Shown: positions 23,601 to 38,600 of the stretch, one piece after another | Position numbering within the stretch: the stretch's first letter is position 1 | Layout of the letters: each line of letters begins with the position of its first letter | Source: Allacma fusca | Lineage: Eukaryota > Arthropoda > Collembola > Symphypleona > Sminthuridae | NCBI GenBank assembly: GCA_947179485.1 | Contig: OX359250.1 | Span: 4,299,661 to 4,363,660, forward strand | Reading direction: 5' to 3' | Length of the DNA stretch: 64,000 nt | Translations under genes and position numbers: made by a program | Notes under the pieces: model-generated | What the model was told of the DNA's origin: nothing | Databases searched by the model: none | What the model saw: the letters and a program-made list of their open reading frames with translations, nothing else

Positions 23601-26600
23601 AGATTTTAGAAGACGTCATGCACGCATGTAAGTATGGTCATGGGCCAATACACAGGCAGCTAATATTACCCAGAACTGAACATGTTTACGTCAATACTTA
23701 ATATTAATGGTGATCGGCTACGTTTTCTTTTTTTCCGTCAAGATTTTGCTATTCTTTAACTTTGAGAATTAGTCGAATACAGTATAAGAAGTGTAACAAT
23801 GAAAATTTACTTGATGGTACCTGAAGCAAAGGGGTTGAATGGGATCTTTTTTAATTTCCTGAGGTGAAAAAGGGGCCTCGTTTGAAATCAGTGCACTTAT
23901 GAGTGTCTTGGTAGTGTTTAGATAGCTGTCACCTTGAGAAGGTCAAACAGGTGGTCCTGCTAACACTTCCAAGAGTGCAAAACGTGTCTCCAAACCACAT
24001 TTGTATACCGACAGTGCTTAGAGAAAGAAAGAAAGTACCTGAAATTATTTCGTGATGAGCTAGAGTTGAAGACCGGTTCTTCTGCAACGGAACAGATTCG
24101 CTACACCATCATCCAACCGTCAAGGTTGCGGTATTAGGTTCATTTGAGATTCAAGGGTTTGTATGATATCTAACGGCTGATATTGTAACAACAGTTATTC
24201 AAGTATTGTACGGTACGGACATGGTGACAGCGCCACCTGTCGCAGATGCATGTATTTAGAAAATTTGAATATGGGACCTCTTTTGATTTGCCGAGGTCAA
24301 ATGGAATATCCGATCTTCTCTAAATTCAATATGCTTCTGATTGATAAGATCTGTCACAGTTGCAGGTACGAACTTTGTCTGGTTTAGTAATTATCACGAT
24401 GACGATGAAACAGACTTCCCAGCGCGGCGTTCATAATAGGAAATTTCTTCTCTAAATAATTATAAACAAGCAGTGCATAGCCAGAGCCAGCTATTGTTGG
24501 CTCAGATTTGCAAATGTAAATAGGGAAGGCAGTAAATAGTTGCATGCAATAGCTAGCTGTAGAGTGGTGTAGAGACGATAACTGTCACAAATGTTACCAG
24601 ACAAACTATTTACTGCGGCACATTATCCATTTAATTAGAAGGCAATTCTGTAGACTCACAAAGACATTTCAGTATAAACAGCTTCATATCTCGTAATATG
24701 TATATAGTAATGAAGTTATTGTACGTAAAGGGAAATTGTACAAAATGTGTCATTGGCTTTTAGCCCTTAATATTTGAATTAGGTTAGGAGACTCGGAAGT
24801 TATCCTCAAATAAATTTTTTTTAAGGGGGAGCAAACACAAAATTTAGCTTTGATTTTTTTTTGCCGAATTGTTTAAAAGTTGAAAACTCAATTTATGCGA
24901 ATCAGTAAAATGGCATCTTTGTAAAAAGCAAAAAAACTAGTTAAATTGACTTAATGTTAATTGTCGACAAAATTTACTCAGAAAGTAAAATCATCTTGCG
25001 CTACATGGAAATCCACATTGATATTACTTCAGAGTACTGTCTCCATCACGAATGCGGCACTATGAATGTAGTCGAATCTCGTTATAACGGAGGTCTGCAG
25101 CAGACATTTGCGTTTCATGAAATGCCTGCACCATTTTACATGTAGATAGTTATTAACGTACAATAATAAATTACAGAGGATCAAAATTATAATCCCATAT
25201 GTACCGGTTGCTTCTAGATATGAAGATATTGTAACCATTGTGTAATCAATGTAAATATAAAGGAAAAGAAATCTGTATATAAGGAAATGATTAAGTTTTA
25301 TATTTTTTAATGAGGGCAATACAATTTTGTTTAGTGAATTAAAGAAAGTCATTATTTAAAATACATGATATATATCATAAGGGTTAAATAGGAATGCTTG
25401 GCACTGTGTCTGCAATAAAATCCCTCTCTAAAATGACCAGTTGGTAATACGCCATAGTTGTAATAACACAATGCTTGAGGAGACTGCGCATGCGTGTAAT
25501 GCATTCTTTAAACTTTTCATACTGCGTTATCGAGAAAATACAGAAAATATATATCTGGAAAAATCTAACCTTATCTATTAAATCTAGAAAGGTATTTTGC
25601 AAGAAAACAAAATAGTCTACATGCGCCTACTTTTGTACAGCACTTAGACCATTTTATCTCTTCAGCGACGATATAATAGTTTTAAAGTAGTTAGTTTTTA
25701 AATCACGCCATTACGAATTTATACATGAAACTATATAGTTAACTGTTAATACAACACACTGATTTAATTCCTGTCTTAAGACGAATATTGTTAGGAGATC
25801 AGTGAAATCAATGTATTTCAACACGAATCATAAACATAAGTTACTCTTCAAATAAAGAACTGAAAGTAAAGCTAGTTGTCAATCACGACGGCATCAGTCA
25901 CAGGGTCACCATCATTCAAGCAAATAGGAATCCCACCTGATCACAGACACAGCGATTAGGTTGTTAAGTACAGTCGAAAGATAAACAACCATTCCCTCTA
26001 AAATAAATAATTCCATATCAATTTTAACAATTAATTTCCTTGGTCAATACTTTACCGCTGAATTATTACATGCAAAAGGAACTCTGTCTAAGATTCTTTG
26101 CTATTGTTTTAATTACAACCTAGCATCAGTTTTGAACAAATATTAAAAGCAAATCTCAAAAGTAATGTAGGAAGAAATGGCATATTGAGTTTGAATTAAA
26201 TCCTTTCCTAATAATTATTCCTTTTTCCTGCAGGTTGAAATGAATGAGTTGGAGAGAGAGGATTAGCGTGCAAATGAATGAGTTCCAAACGTTTTGGTTT
26301 GAAAATGTTTTAATTACGCTCCCTTTATTTTCATTTTCAGTGGAGGATATCGCAGTACAAAATGGATACGAACTAATCATGTAAGATTCTTAGTTAGTAA
26401 AAACACTATCATCTTCTGCGCATGTAAAACTGATTGGATGGAAACATTGTAAGACAGATCATCAAAACCTGACAAGGGCCATGTTCTATGGGGCACATAA
26501 TGGATTAGCTCGGATTAGGAACATCAAGAACGAATTGATTCATTCAAATATGATATTATGAGTTCAAGCCACAAATTACGGTTGTAGTTCCCAAGAATAT

Positions 26601-29600
26601 GACGCAGGATAATTTATTCTTTGAAAACGTTTTCATTACAATTTTTAAGCATTATTTTTTCTTTATGTAAACCTTGCGTATCATTTCTGGACACTACAGC
26701 CCAGGGATTCGATTTCTGCATTTGTCTCTGGATGTGGGACTTTCAATTGTCCCTGATTCAGGGACGCAAACCCTTATTTTCAAGTAACGATCCCTAATTT
26801 TGTTGAGTAAAAAAAAAATCTCCCAAAAAATCCATGCAGGGACGAATGAAATCCTTGGGTCCGTTACGTTACCACAGAAATTGGGCCCTTGCTGCAGCCC
26901 CAAGTTTTGACTTGAACTGTTTTGAATTGTCATCAAATTTGCTACAAGTTTTTTTGAAATATTTACACGACTTCCAAATCCGCCAGCTTGCTTATGAGAC
27001 TGAACATCTCCCAATATCATTACTTATTTTTAAGGTCCATACTACCTGTTCTCGACTTAGAGACCAATCAGGCGGCTCTTTGGAAAGCCTAAAAAACTTC
27101 CTATAAAAGGGCATCAAAATATTTTCTTGTAAAAATATGTATATTTTTGTTAGTGGCGGTTACAATCAATTTGTACCACCATGGATTTTGGCCTTCGTTA
27201 GTTAGTGGCATGATTGGAAAATAATTATGCTTACTAATTGTGAGTAAAGCTGAAAAACAATTTAAGGTTGGCTATGAAAAATTGGTAAAGGAGAATAAAA
27301 TGTTTTGGACAGATCACAAAGAGGTCGCCGGGCGGCTACAGCGAGGCGTGAGAGGATCTGGGATTTTGGTGTAATTCCATACGAAATTGATGGCAACTTT
27401 AGTGGCTCACACAAAACTCTGTTCAAGCAGGTAAGGGAACCTTTCATTTCTATCCTTTTAATTCCTACACGAGCTCACGTTTCATCCAATAAGACATCAC
27501 AATGATTGATCACCAGAGCTGGTCATCGTACTTGGAAGGACAGTATTTGAAAATACATAATTATTTTGAGACTCAAGAGCATTTTTTTATTTTGAGCCCC
27601 TTAACCACCAAGCGTATATTTTGTGCTGATTATTTTGGAAATATTTCAAGGTCAAAGGGTTTTATAATAACTATAAATTGGTGTTATAAAAGACTGAAAA
27701 TAGATTTTTTTTGCATTTACTGTCATTTGAATGTCATATAACAATTTACTTAAAATAAAATATTTTGCTTTGTATTATTATTATAGTATTTTCTTTTGTA
27801 TTTTGGCAAATTCTCAAGATTTTCTTTATACTTTGTGGTTTGTATTTTGACTTTCTGATGATATGTATGCGATTTTGTGCAGTATTTTGTATACATCTGG
27901 TAATAAGAACTTGCGGGAGGAGAATGGAGTTAAGGCTTTTGGCTATTTGTGAGCAAATGGTTAAGAAATGGTGTACATTTGTTGAACAGGCAATGCGTCA
28001 CTGGGAAAACTCAACCTGTGTGAAGTTCGTGGAGAGGACAGAGGAGCATCCCAACTACATCGTCTTTACTGAGAAGGCTTGTGGTTGCTGTAGTTTTGTC
28101 GGCAAAAGAGGAAACGGACCACAAGTAATCCTTTCATTTCATTATTCTGATTTCCATTGTCTACGAAGTCTAAGTCCAAATTTAGAGGGTCTCCCAACCA
28201 CCAAAATATGCTTAACATCATTTTAGCTCATTACCGGAACCCAGCAGTAGTGTATAAACATCCTATTCTTAGTTGCTCCGGCATGCAGTGTATCTTTTCC
28301 CACTCTGTACAGAGTGACGTTTTCTTGCAAAATCTGGTATTGAATGTACTCACATTCAGCCTGTAAAAGAGTCACTTCCAAGAGGGATTTTCTTGTCGGG
28401 AAGAATACTGACGAAAAAATATTCTGTACCTGTCCTAGTCACAAGGAGGGTTTCACAGTTGTCCCAAATATATATTTCTCTGAAACTGTCCTCATTATCA
28501 GTTAGTAAAATCTAGCTTAGGAATTTAGGTTTAAAATATTTTTCAGCCCTGCGGTTTGGCAATGGAATTCTGTGTATGCCCCCGCAAGATGGCAGGAGTA
28601 ATTATTGTATCACTTCACCCCGTACATTTATTCCTCCATTTCCACAACGCCTTTGGAAATAAATGATTTTGTTTATCCAAAACTACTACACCAATTTATA
28701 TCAAAATTGAACTCATCCGAGGTTTTTAGTTGATAAAAACATATGCAAAATTTGAGTTAAATAGTTGCAGCAAGTTTTTGTTTTTTAAATCCGGTCCATG
28801 TAAGTACGGACAAAGTAACTGTACAATCAATGAAAGGACGCTACGCACCCTTAAAAATCCTTGCTTCGCTTTGAATGTACATATGTATTTGTACAGAAGT
28901 TCTTGTGGTGTCGTGTCAACAGACACAGGAACTTACGGATAACATCAGATCTATGAGGCGCTGATAATGATGTTTTGCTGTAGCAATTGTGTTGAATTCC
29001 AACAATCTCATAATTGATGTGTGCATAGAATGCTGACAAATAGGAACAATAATATTCAAGTTTACCAATATTTTTAGATAACAATAAAAATTGGTGACGA
29101 TGAGATTCCAGTCTGCAGTGAAATAATCAAAGTCGAGTATGTGACCTTTGACCTCTCGTATCACCAAAAGTATGTTTCTGTGGGAAAATTCTGGTAGTTT
29201 TGTAAACTATTAAACGAAATTATACAGTGCACCAGTAATGTGTCATACCTCCGTTACTGTCAACGGAAAATATTATTTTGACATTATCTTCTTCTCTCGA
29301 TCTATCATTTTATTTCTTTTTGGATCTGAACAATGGGAGACAATTTAGCTTTTAGTTTTATTTCTACGTTTCGAGTCCTTTAACGAAACATGCTATTTTT
29401 ATTTTAATAATAATTATTGTCATTGGAGCTTACCAACCCCTTTACGAATGTCTCCGGAGGCTTTACATCCCGAGTGAATATATCCGGCAACAAATTGATG
29501 TGCTAATCTTGTTTTGACTACCTTTTCTCCCTCTACTAGCCTATGTATATAAGGAATGCAAAATATATGATTCCCACATTTTCAAGGTAATTTTTTTTCC

Positions 29601-32600
29601 AGATACTACGTCCAATAAGTCCAGATATATCAGGCCAAGTTTGTTGTTTGAAAGAGTTACTTCAATCTTGTCTATAATGCATAGATGCCGAGGCAGCAAG
29701 TTTTGACAGGAAGATGATATAAGACTCAAATACTAAATCCCCGTGAAGTTTATTACAACCACAGCATTTTTAAATATTTGTATAAACGCCAGGTCGTCCT
29801 TGCAAAAATGGCGAAATTAAAAATTCCTCCTTTCTCACTTTAACTCTTGAGGCTGAATAACTCCCAAATTCGCTCTCGGTTTGTATCGTTCACGCTCGTA
29901 TTTGTCAACGCAACGTAGGAACCTGTAAGAAAGTTTGGAAAGCGCATAAGATTTCTTACAAAGTAGGATAAAAAAATATTCGAGCAAAAATCCCGGCCAG
30001 GAATAAGTATTTATAGTCTAAAACGTTAAAAAAATGTCGAGTTATTTCTATATATACTTGACTATTGTGAACACGAATTATACGTAAAACTAATCTTGAA
30101 AAATCTGGAATAGAATTTATACGAAAATGGGAGAATTACATTTTTTTTTTCGTAATCGACCCTAGGCTAGAATGGGAAGACAGGGATATGTATACCCAAA
30201 ATAATTTGTTGTGGATAAAAAGAATTAAAAAGCAAATAGTCCCAAGACTGCAATTCGTGGCATTAAAAATCGTCCTGTTCAGTTTTTCTTTGGAAATATC
30301 GTTGAGCCCTTTCACAGAGTTACTTCTTGAAAACATTAAAATCTATTTTGCTGTAGTGACCGCTTATGAGATGTGGCATTTAAGATTAATTAATATCAGG
30401 TTGAATAGGTGCACCTGATGAAGTAACAAAAAGGGGAAAGTTTTGAATTTTGATATCCATAAAAAGACATTTATGATTATCTCACCAAAATTTTGCAGTT
30501 TTTGTATGTTTCTTGTTTGGTTATTTTTGTGGACGGGTTTTCTGCTCGCCTTTGGGGGAATCACTGTTGTATCAAGTAATTGAATAAACTAGAATTCAGA
30601 ACAATAACCCGAAGGCTTATAGATATTTATTCTGGGAAATGAAAAAGGAAAGTTTTGATATGAAGATCAATAACTAAAAATAGGTATAAGTGGAAGAAAT
30701 AACTCTCAGCACAAGACTGAGCATCTCACAAATTAAACTTAAACAAAACAAACAAGACTTTTCAATCTTCAACATTATGTAGCTTAATTAAAAATTATAG
30801 GGAATTACTTCACATTCACATGTAATTCGCACTCACGTCCCAATTATGGGTTTCATCTCACTCTGGAGCGTGTGAAATACCTGAGTCAGGGTTTCTCCCT
30901 CTACACTTACAACTGAAGAATCATATGAGTCATTCAGGAATAAAGTTCAGGGGGGTTATTCTCAAAAGACTTACGATCGTAACTTCAGTCGCAACTCTCG
31001 AGTTACGATAGTTGGGATTCTCAAAACATTTTGAAAATCGCAAGTTCTCAGAAAATCGCAAAAGTTGTCGTAACTTTACGACAACTAAATAGCAGTCGTA
31101 GGTACTTACGGTCAAGCATTCTTTATATGGCGGGGTTCATTTGAAAACCCCTCCACGGGAAGTGGAGGGGTTATGCATTTGAAGGGAAAGTGGAGGGGTT
31201 ATGTATTTGAAGGGAAAGTGGAGGGGTTATGTATTTGAAGGGAAAGTGGAGGGGTTATGTATTTGAAGGGAAAGTGGAGGGGTTATGTATTTGAAGGGAA
31301 AGTGGAGGGGTTATGTATTTGAAGGGAAAGTGGAGGGGTTATGTATTTGAAGGGAAAGTGGAGGGGTTATGTATTTAAAGGGAAAGTGGAGGGGTTATGT
31401 ATTTGAAGGGAAAGTGGAGCGGTTATGTATTTGAGGAAAAGTGGAGGGAATATGTATTTGAAGGGGAAGTGGAGAGGTTATGTATTTGAGGAAAAGTGGA
31501 GCGGTTATGTATTTGAAGGGGAAGTGGAGGGGTTATGTTTTTGAAGGGGAAGTGGAGGGAATATGTATTTAAAGGGGAAGTGGAGGGAATATGTATTTGA
31601 AGGGGAAGTGGAGGGAATATGTATTTGAAGGGGAAGTGGAGGGAATATGTATTTGAAGGGGAAGTGGAGGGGAAGCGGAGGGGAAGTGGAGGGGAAGTGG
31701 AGGGGAAGTGGTCTGATAAATTCGTTTTTATATTTTTTGCCATTTTCACTCCTTAAACGTTAAACTGATATGTAGAGAAAAACAATACGTGAAACTGATA
31801 GAAAGGACAAATGGGAAAGAATTTTATGGCTTATTGGATGGCTTAAGATTCGAAAATTTTGACAGCCAATCAGAGTGTCCGTTACATGCTTACGATTCGT
31901 AAATGTGATCGTAGCTACGATATGCTTGCGATCATTTTTGAGAATATTAAAATTTGAAAATCGTAGAGGCATCGTACGACACCTGTCGTAAGTTCTTACG
32001 AAGTCGTAACTTGCGATATCGCAAATTCTGTTCGAGAATAACCCCCCAGGAATCTATTATTAGAATAGATCCCTCGATTCTTAATTCATTATTCCCTCAA
32101 AATTATTAAAATTCAGAATTTCTACAGCTATGTAATAATTATTATACCTGACAATATTATTTATCAAATGTTTCAAACAAGGGTTTCAAGCGTCTGGAGC
32201 GTAGCCCATGTCTGAACAACATGCACGAGACAAAAACAAGAGTAATAAGGACCAGGGGGGTTATTCTCGAAAGACTTACGATCGTAACTTCAGTCGCAAC
32301 TCTCGCGTTACGATAGTTGGGATTCTCAAAACATTTTGAAAATCGCAAGTTCTCAGAAAATCGCAAAAGTTGTCGTAACTTTACGACAACTAAAAAGCAG
32401 TCGTAGGTACTAACGATCAAGCATTGTTTATATGGCGGGGTTGACTTTAAAGCCGTTCTGTCATTAAAAAAAATATTTTTATTTTTTACATTGGCCGTAG
32501 TGGCAGGGTTAATTTTAACGATGGAGTTATTAGCTGTACTGGAAGACGAAAATCGAAGAGCTTTTAAAAGACAACGAGGTTTTTCTTGACCGAACAAATC

Positions 32601-35600
32601 CATTGGAAGTTTTTGATGACCAAGTACTATTTATGTGCTATTATAGATTTCCTAAAGTCTAAATTTTAAAACATATAGAAATGCGTAATGTTCAACTCCG
32701 GCGAGAAACTTAAGGGCTTTTAATATGTCATTCAAAATGAGTTAAGCTTACCAAATCGGTTATTGCAGCCCACAGTGCTTCCTTTGTTTGATGACTAATT
32801 GAATTTGAAAACTTTTCAAAAAGTTTCCAATAATTCGAAATTACACTGGTGACCAAATCATCACGCTCTTCCTCACTTCAATTCAGTGAGAGTTTTGCCT
32901 GCTCTGATTTCGTTTTTGTATGTTTTGCCATTTTCACTCCTTACAATTAACGTTAAATTGTCTTGTAGAGAAAAATAATAAGTAGAACTGATAGAAAGGA
33001 CAGATGGGATGAATTTTATGTCTTATTCAATGGCTTAAGATTCAAAAATTATGACAGTCAATCACAGCGTCCGTTACATGAGATTAAGGCGCTTACGATT
33101 CGTAAGTGTGATCGTAGCTGCGATGTAATTGCGATAGTTTTTAAGAATATTAAAATTTGAAAATCGTAGAGGCATCGTACGACACCTGTCGTAAGTTCTT
33201 ACGAAGTCGTAACTTGCGATATCGTAAATTCTGTTCGAGAATAACCCCCCAGGACTTATTTTTTTTAGTATGGTTTTAATTTTTGGGTTTGATTGATATT
33301 GCAGGCGATATCCATTGGGAAGAATTGTGACAAGTTTGGAATAGTGGTCCATGAGCTGGGACACGCAGTTGGTTTCTGGCATGAACACACCCGCCCTGAC
33401 AGAGATGATCACGTCGTGATCATCCGCGAAAACATAATGACCGGACAGGAGTACAATTTTAACAAACTCACCCCTGACGAGGTCAATAGTTTGGGAGAGA
33501 ATTACGACTTTGACTCCATCATGCATTACGCGAGGAACACTTTCTCAAGGGTAAGGACCCTCTCTCTCTCTTTCATTAACTTGAATGGGCCCCACACAAA
33601 ATTGGCCCCATCCCCAAAAATAATAATAAGTAAGGTCTCTAATTTTGTCAATGGTTTTGATCACTAACAGAGCACGTTTTTAGATACTATTCTTCCACGC
33701 GAGGACCCGAATTCTCGACATCGACCCGAGATCGGACAACGAATCAGATTAAGCTCCGGAGACATTGCGCAAGCTAACAAGCTCTACAAATGCACTTGTA
33801 AGCACATCCTGTTGTACAGGCTGCCACAATACCTTCATGTCGCGATAGCAAATTTAAAGTAGAAGGGATCATTTTAAATGATCCATTGCATTGCAAATTC
33901 TTTCAGCAACAGCTTTTTCAAAATTTCTGTCATTCCGCTAGCCCAAAATCTTTCGATACAGAGGAGAAGGAAGTGAGCAAAGTTAGGATTTTTTTCGGGA
34001 AAAGTGAAATACTGAAATAAATGAAATTTTACTCAGATTTCAAATGTTTGCAAAAAAGTATTAGTGTTTGTTATAGCAAGTGTAAAAGTTTTGCGAATAA
34101 GATCCCTTCACACCACCCTTTAAATACTAAATCGCACCATACACTTTTTTTTAAGCTTCTTCCACACGCGAATTTAAATGTAAACTTTGCTTTTTCCCCG
34201 GTGATAATTTTAAAGAGTGAGAATCTGTAATGTAAGTTAGGAAAGTCTGTGCACGTTTTCTTTTTAATTGGGCATTAAATGGGATCGAAAATACCACCTG
34301 CGGTGGAAGTTGCCCAAGAAATGTGAATCCAAAGAAGCTCAGTATTAGAGAAAGTACTGAAAAATCAAAATATGATTGTTTCCTGTGCTACTCTGTTCAG
34401 GGTAATTTATACCGTCGAAAAAATATGTCAGGCCATCGCCCAAGGTCATCAAACCCCAAGGAATGAATACCCGACAAAATTGTGGACCGAGGTTTTAGAG
34501 TGAATGCCAAAAAAGTTTCTAAATAAAGTAATAAAAAACTAGATCAAAATCATGGCACGAGTTGAATAAATTTTAAAATATTTGACCAAATTTTGAGCAT
34601 TAAAAGTTCATGGCTGGCTAGAATACCTGCAATCCACATATTTCTAAAAATGGATAGTATTCCTATCTCATGTAAAGCTGGATGAATGTGACCAATAAAA
34701 ATATTCCCAAATTCTATCTTGTTCTTTTTTTCGATAATTAGTATTGTGCTGAGTAGGAATGTCTCAAGAAATTAACATGATGTTGAATTAGTATTTCTCC
34801 AAAATGTAACTTTGTATTTAGTGGGAATGAGTTCAAAACTCAGAAAAAATCAAGCCAAAATACAATTTAAAGTGCCAGGATTTTGCTGTTTAAATAGCCA
34901 ACCTCATTACAGCACCCTTCTGCTATTAAAGACTTAAGAGGGACAAAGATCTCGAACATAATTTCTTTAAACGTAATTATTGTTATTTGACTTGATCACG
35001 AACTAGAAAAAGAAAAACGTTTTGACAGTTTTATGCTTTTATTTAATGTCGTGATACGTACATAAATAATTTTTAACATGACAATTTCTTGGGGTTAGGA
35101 GAATACAAAGGCAGGTAAAACTGAGCAAAGTCTGGTTCATCCCAGTGTTAATTTCACGACGATTTCTTACTCAGCACAATTTTTGATTTGTGAAAAATAC
35201 CTATTCACAATTCAGAATGTCGTAGTTTTATTAAATAAATTGTAGACTAATCCTAGGCGGAAAGAATCAGTACAAATATAGGGAGAAAAAGTGAAATGAC
35301 CACATTCATTTTAGAACAGCTGATATAATTCACCTGTCTCAAAATCGTATTATAAGAAAAAGAGAAACCTATTGCTTCCATTTCAGTTAGCAGGCCAATG
35401 AGGTCACAAGGTCACCAAACATGATTAGGTGAAAGAACAAAACGCTGCTAGAACTAACACCGTTTAAAATTACATTTTTTGAATGATAAATTACGGTTCA
35501 ATCAAAATTCAAATCTTTGACAGTCAAGCTTCAAACTTTCTTTCCGTAAATTAAAAAATAATTTGTACAGTTTCAGTCCTGTCGAAAAATATTGGGCTAG

Positions 35601-38600
35601 CGAGATGAAACAAATTTTGATGAAGTTGAAGAATTTATATTTCTAATATCGAGGGTAGAAAAAAATTGCGCTTTCCCTTCGTGTCCAAAAAAGCTAGTGA
35701 AACAATATTCTAAAACCCATTTTATAGCAAATCTTCCAGATTATTATCAATGACATTTGCAAATAGTGCCTATCAAATGGTTTTAAAATTGAATGGAATT
35801 TAAAAATAACATTAGCTGATTACGTCTTCTAATTTAAATATTCTAACCTTACCTTGTGATAATTTTTATGGTTTTTATAAAGCGGTCAAACGAATTGGTA
35901 AAATAGCTATAAACAAGGAAAACAAAAATGTATGTATTATCAATCCAAAGCTGGCTCTTGTTGGCACAAACTCATCGGATGAGTTGAACTTATAAATCGA
36001 TAGCACAGCTTCTAGAAAATCAAAAAAAAGAGCTGGTAAGCAACGAAATTTAGCGGCATTACGCTTTGTTCGCTGCCAATTTCTTAAAAAATTTCCCTTT
36101 TTTGCATATTTTGTAATTTTGTAAACTTTTGTAAAATTTTGAAACAAAGAGAACTGTTTTGGTACTACATAGGTGAAGGTTTTCCACGTCTACATTCTAG
36201 GAATTTCAGATTCGGATTAAAATTGGTTCATTAACCCCGAATAGCTAAAATTAGTCACAAATAGTTACTCACAGTTTTTGAGAATCGCAGTGCAACAATT
36301 CTGAAAGCTTGATTGTTAGTATGACCATGCGGCAATAAGATATTGAAAAACATAGCAAATACGGAAAACTTCCACAATTTCTTATTGTGCATTGTAATAA
36401 AAATTCGAAGTAGAACAGACAGTATGCAACGGAAATAAAATCCGGCAATATGACATAGCCAAGTCCTAATCATTAAAAGAGCTAGGGCTAAGCATCTCTA
36501 CATTGTGTTTAAGAGTAGCTTGACATATTACTAAGATCAGTCACTAGGCCTTATAAACAGTTTTGCATTGCTAGAATACACGTATTTGTGTTAAGATGTG
36601 ATTAGTTTAGGAATACGTAAGTTGCATTAGAGGATGCGTGCTTGACCTCATGAATGAGGGAATTTTGAGAGAGAAATGAGAAGTAAACGGAATGTGATAG
36701 TTGTTTTTGTTGTGTTTAGCGTGTGGTCGAACTCTACAAGAGCCCATGGGTGTTTTCAGCTCACCTTATCATCCGACGAACAATAGAACGGCTTTGCAGT
36801 CAGTTGACGGGGAGAAGTGTGAATGGCGAATTGTGGCAACTCATGGAGAAACAATCATTCTCAACATTACTGACTTCGATTTACCATCTTCCGAAGGATG
36901 CAAGACTGATTACTTGGAAATCCGTGACGGCTACTGGCATAAATCTCCTCTCTTAGGTACCTTTTCAACATATATACATATCTATCGTCAGCTCACACCG
37001 TTGACAAAACTATCAAACGTACCACATGCACATACCCTAAATTTTACGAAGTCATGGCTTAGATTTTGACAGCTAAAACGTACCCCTTGTATAAACATTT
37101 CTGGGATACAGATTGCTTCACAGCTTGTCACAATTCCATCATGAATCGCTTTCACAAGCGGTACGTTTTGAAATGGAGCTGTGGCGCTAGCTAGTATTGT
37201 TTTGAATTAAGGATCCTCGCAAGTCCAACACAAATTATAGGAGACGGGTTTAGATTCCAATTGGGACCATTTTGGTTTATAAAATTTATTTAAATAATTG
37301 TATTGCTAGAGTCACAATTGTAGGGTTGCGGAGGCAGTGTGACAGGTGGCGCATCCGTGATTGTATGAACGGATCCTCTTGCATCGGACATGTTGTTCCA
37401 CGAAATTCCGTGTTTAATGAGGAAGAGCTAGTACTCTCGTATTTCACAATTGGGAAATGTTATGTTTGTGTGACCTTCATACGACATATGCAATCAGGTG
37501 ATTGTAACTTCTAAATTTTTCCCCCTAACTTAAACCTTACTTTAAAACCCAACTGAGCTAAGGTCGATGGACACTGCTGGATCGGTCATGTTGTTCCCAT
37601 ACTGCGTGAGCCAAGATGGCTGACCTTATAAGTCCATAATTATTGTAGCCGGCGGCAGTACCTGGCGCTTCTTGGCGTCATGTACCGTCGGTGCATTTGG
37701 ATCGTATGTAGTGCGTCGAAGTATGTACATACACGGTAAGATTCTTCATGGACAGATGGGTACCAGTAATAGCTGTAACTCCGACTGCCAGCATCATGTT
37801 GAATATCTTTGGGAACGATAAACCTAAACCATGTTGTGATGGGCTCCAAAGATTCGGGACTGGGTTCGGGCAAGGCAAAAGGCGTTTAACTTTGTCGAAC
37901 TTATTACATCGGGATGTTCACAATTAAAAGCTTCTTGTATGTTCTAGGTTTAGCTCAGTGGCTTAGCTTATATATTTTATTTTAAATTTTTATTAGTGAT
38001 TAGCCGATGATTAGAGTGCTTTCATTACAAGGGCCTTGAACTGTCACTTAACTACTTCTATTGCCATTGGAAATTTGATGATGAGTAGCGCCTGAACTTT
38101 CGTATTGGCAACTGAACTGCGACCAGTACTTGGCTTGGCCCCTCTATTATGTCAACACAACTTGAAAGAAAATTTCGTGTTGTGCAGGATCTCGTTGCTT
38201 CCTAATCTAGTAAAGTTGGAATGACCATACTGTATATTTATATGTGAAAAGTTGCTTTAATTCCGTTTGATATTTGACATTGATTGGGGTTTCTCAATCT
38301 TCATGGTCTATTATCGCGCCCCGGGTTGTTGCTATAATTCCGTTAAATCTTTTTTGGATTTTCGCTAAATATTTGGGGGGGGGGAAAGTGCTGTCCCTGG
38401 AGTTTTTCGAGTTACCAATCGTTTTAGCCGAAGTAGTTGGTGTCAACTTGCAGGTTCTAGCCGAAGTTGTCCTTTAATTTGCTGCTGCTGAGTTGGGTAT
38501 TACGAATAACTTCGGCTTTTGACGTTGTTCTTCAAGTTCTGTCAAGTGTTTTCTAAAACACTTGACAACTGCCTTGTTGTTATACTTGGTTGTTGTAGTG

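Larger units (their letters stand above)
17696..26340 (+). other. tolloid intron 1 (8.6 kb)
   Basis: It holds a pogo/Tigger-like element (21343-22258), a GTACGGGT-rich small element (22326-22530) and a decayed Helitron 3' end (24469-24570). At 19518-19538 there is a perfect 9-bp palindrome around a 3-nt loop (GTACCGTG/CACGGTAC core). Otherwise it is AT-rich with no conserved block I can recognise. Confidence 0.7.
28125..33304 (+). other. tolloid intron 4 (5.2 kb)
   Basis: Carries two PIF/Harbinger-type elements (30951-32046 and 32256-33249). The part 28125-30950 is AT-rich with no recognisable feature. Confidence 0.8.

Noticed and set aside
31423-31749. 108-codon minus-strand frame rich in Pro and Ser
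   Set aside because: It is the Myb/SANT start of the Harbinger element running into the 28-bp minisatellite; periodic protein from repeats, no gene.
37640-37878. Overlapping minus-strand frames of 66-77 codons in intron 7
   Set aside because: No splice context, no family match and no longer continuation; probably chance.
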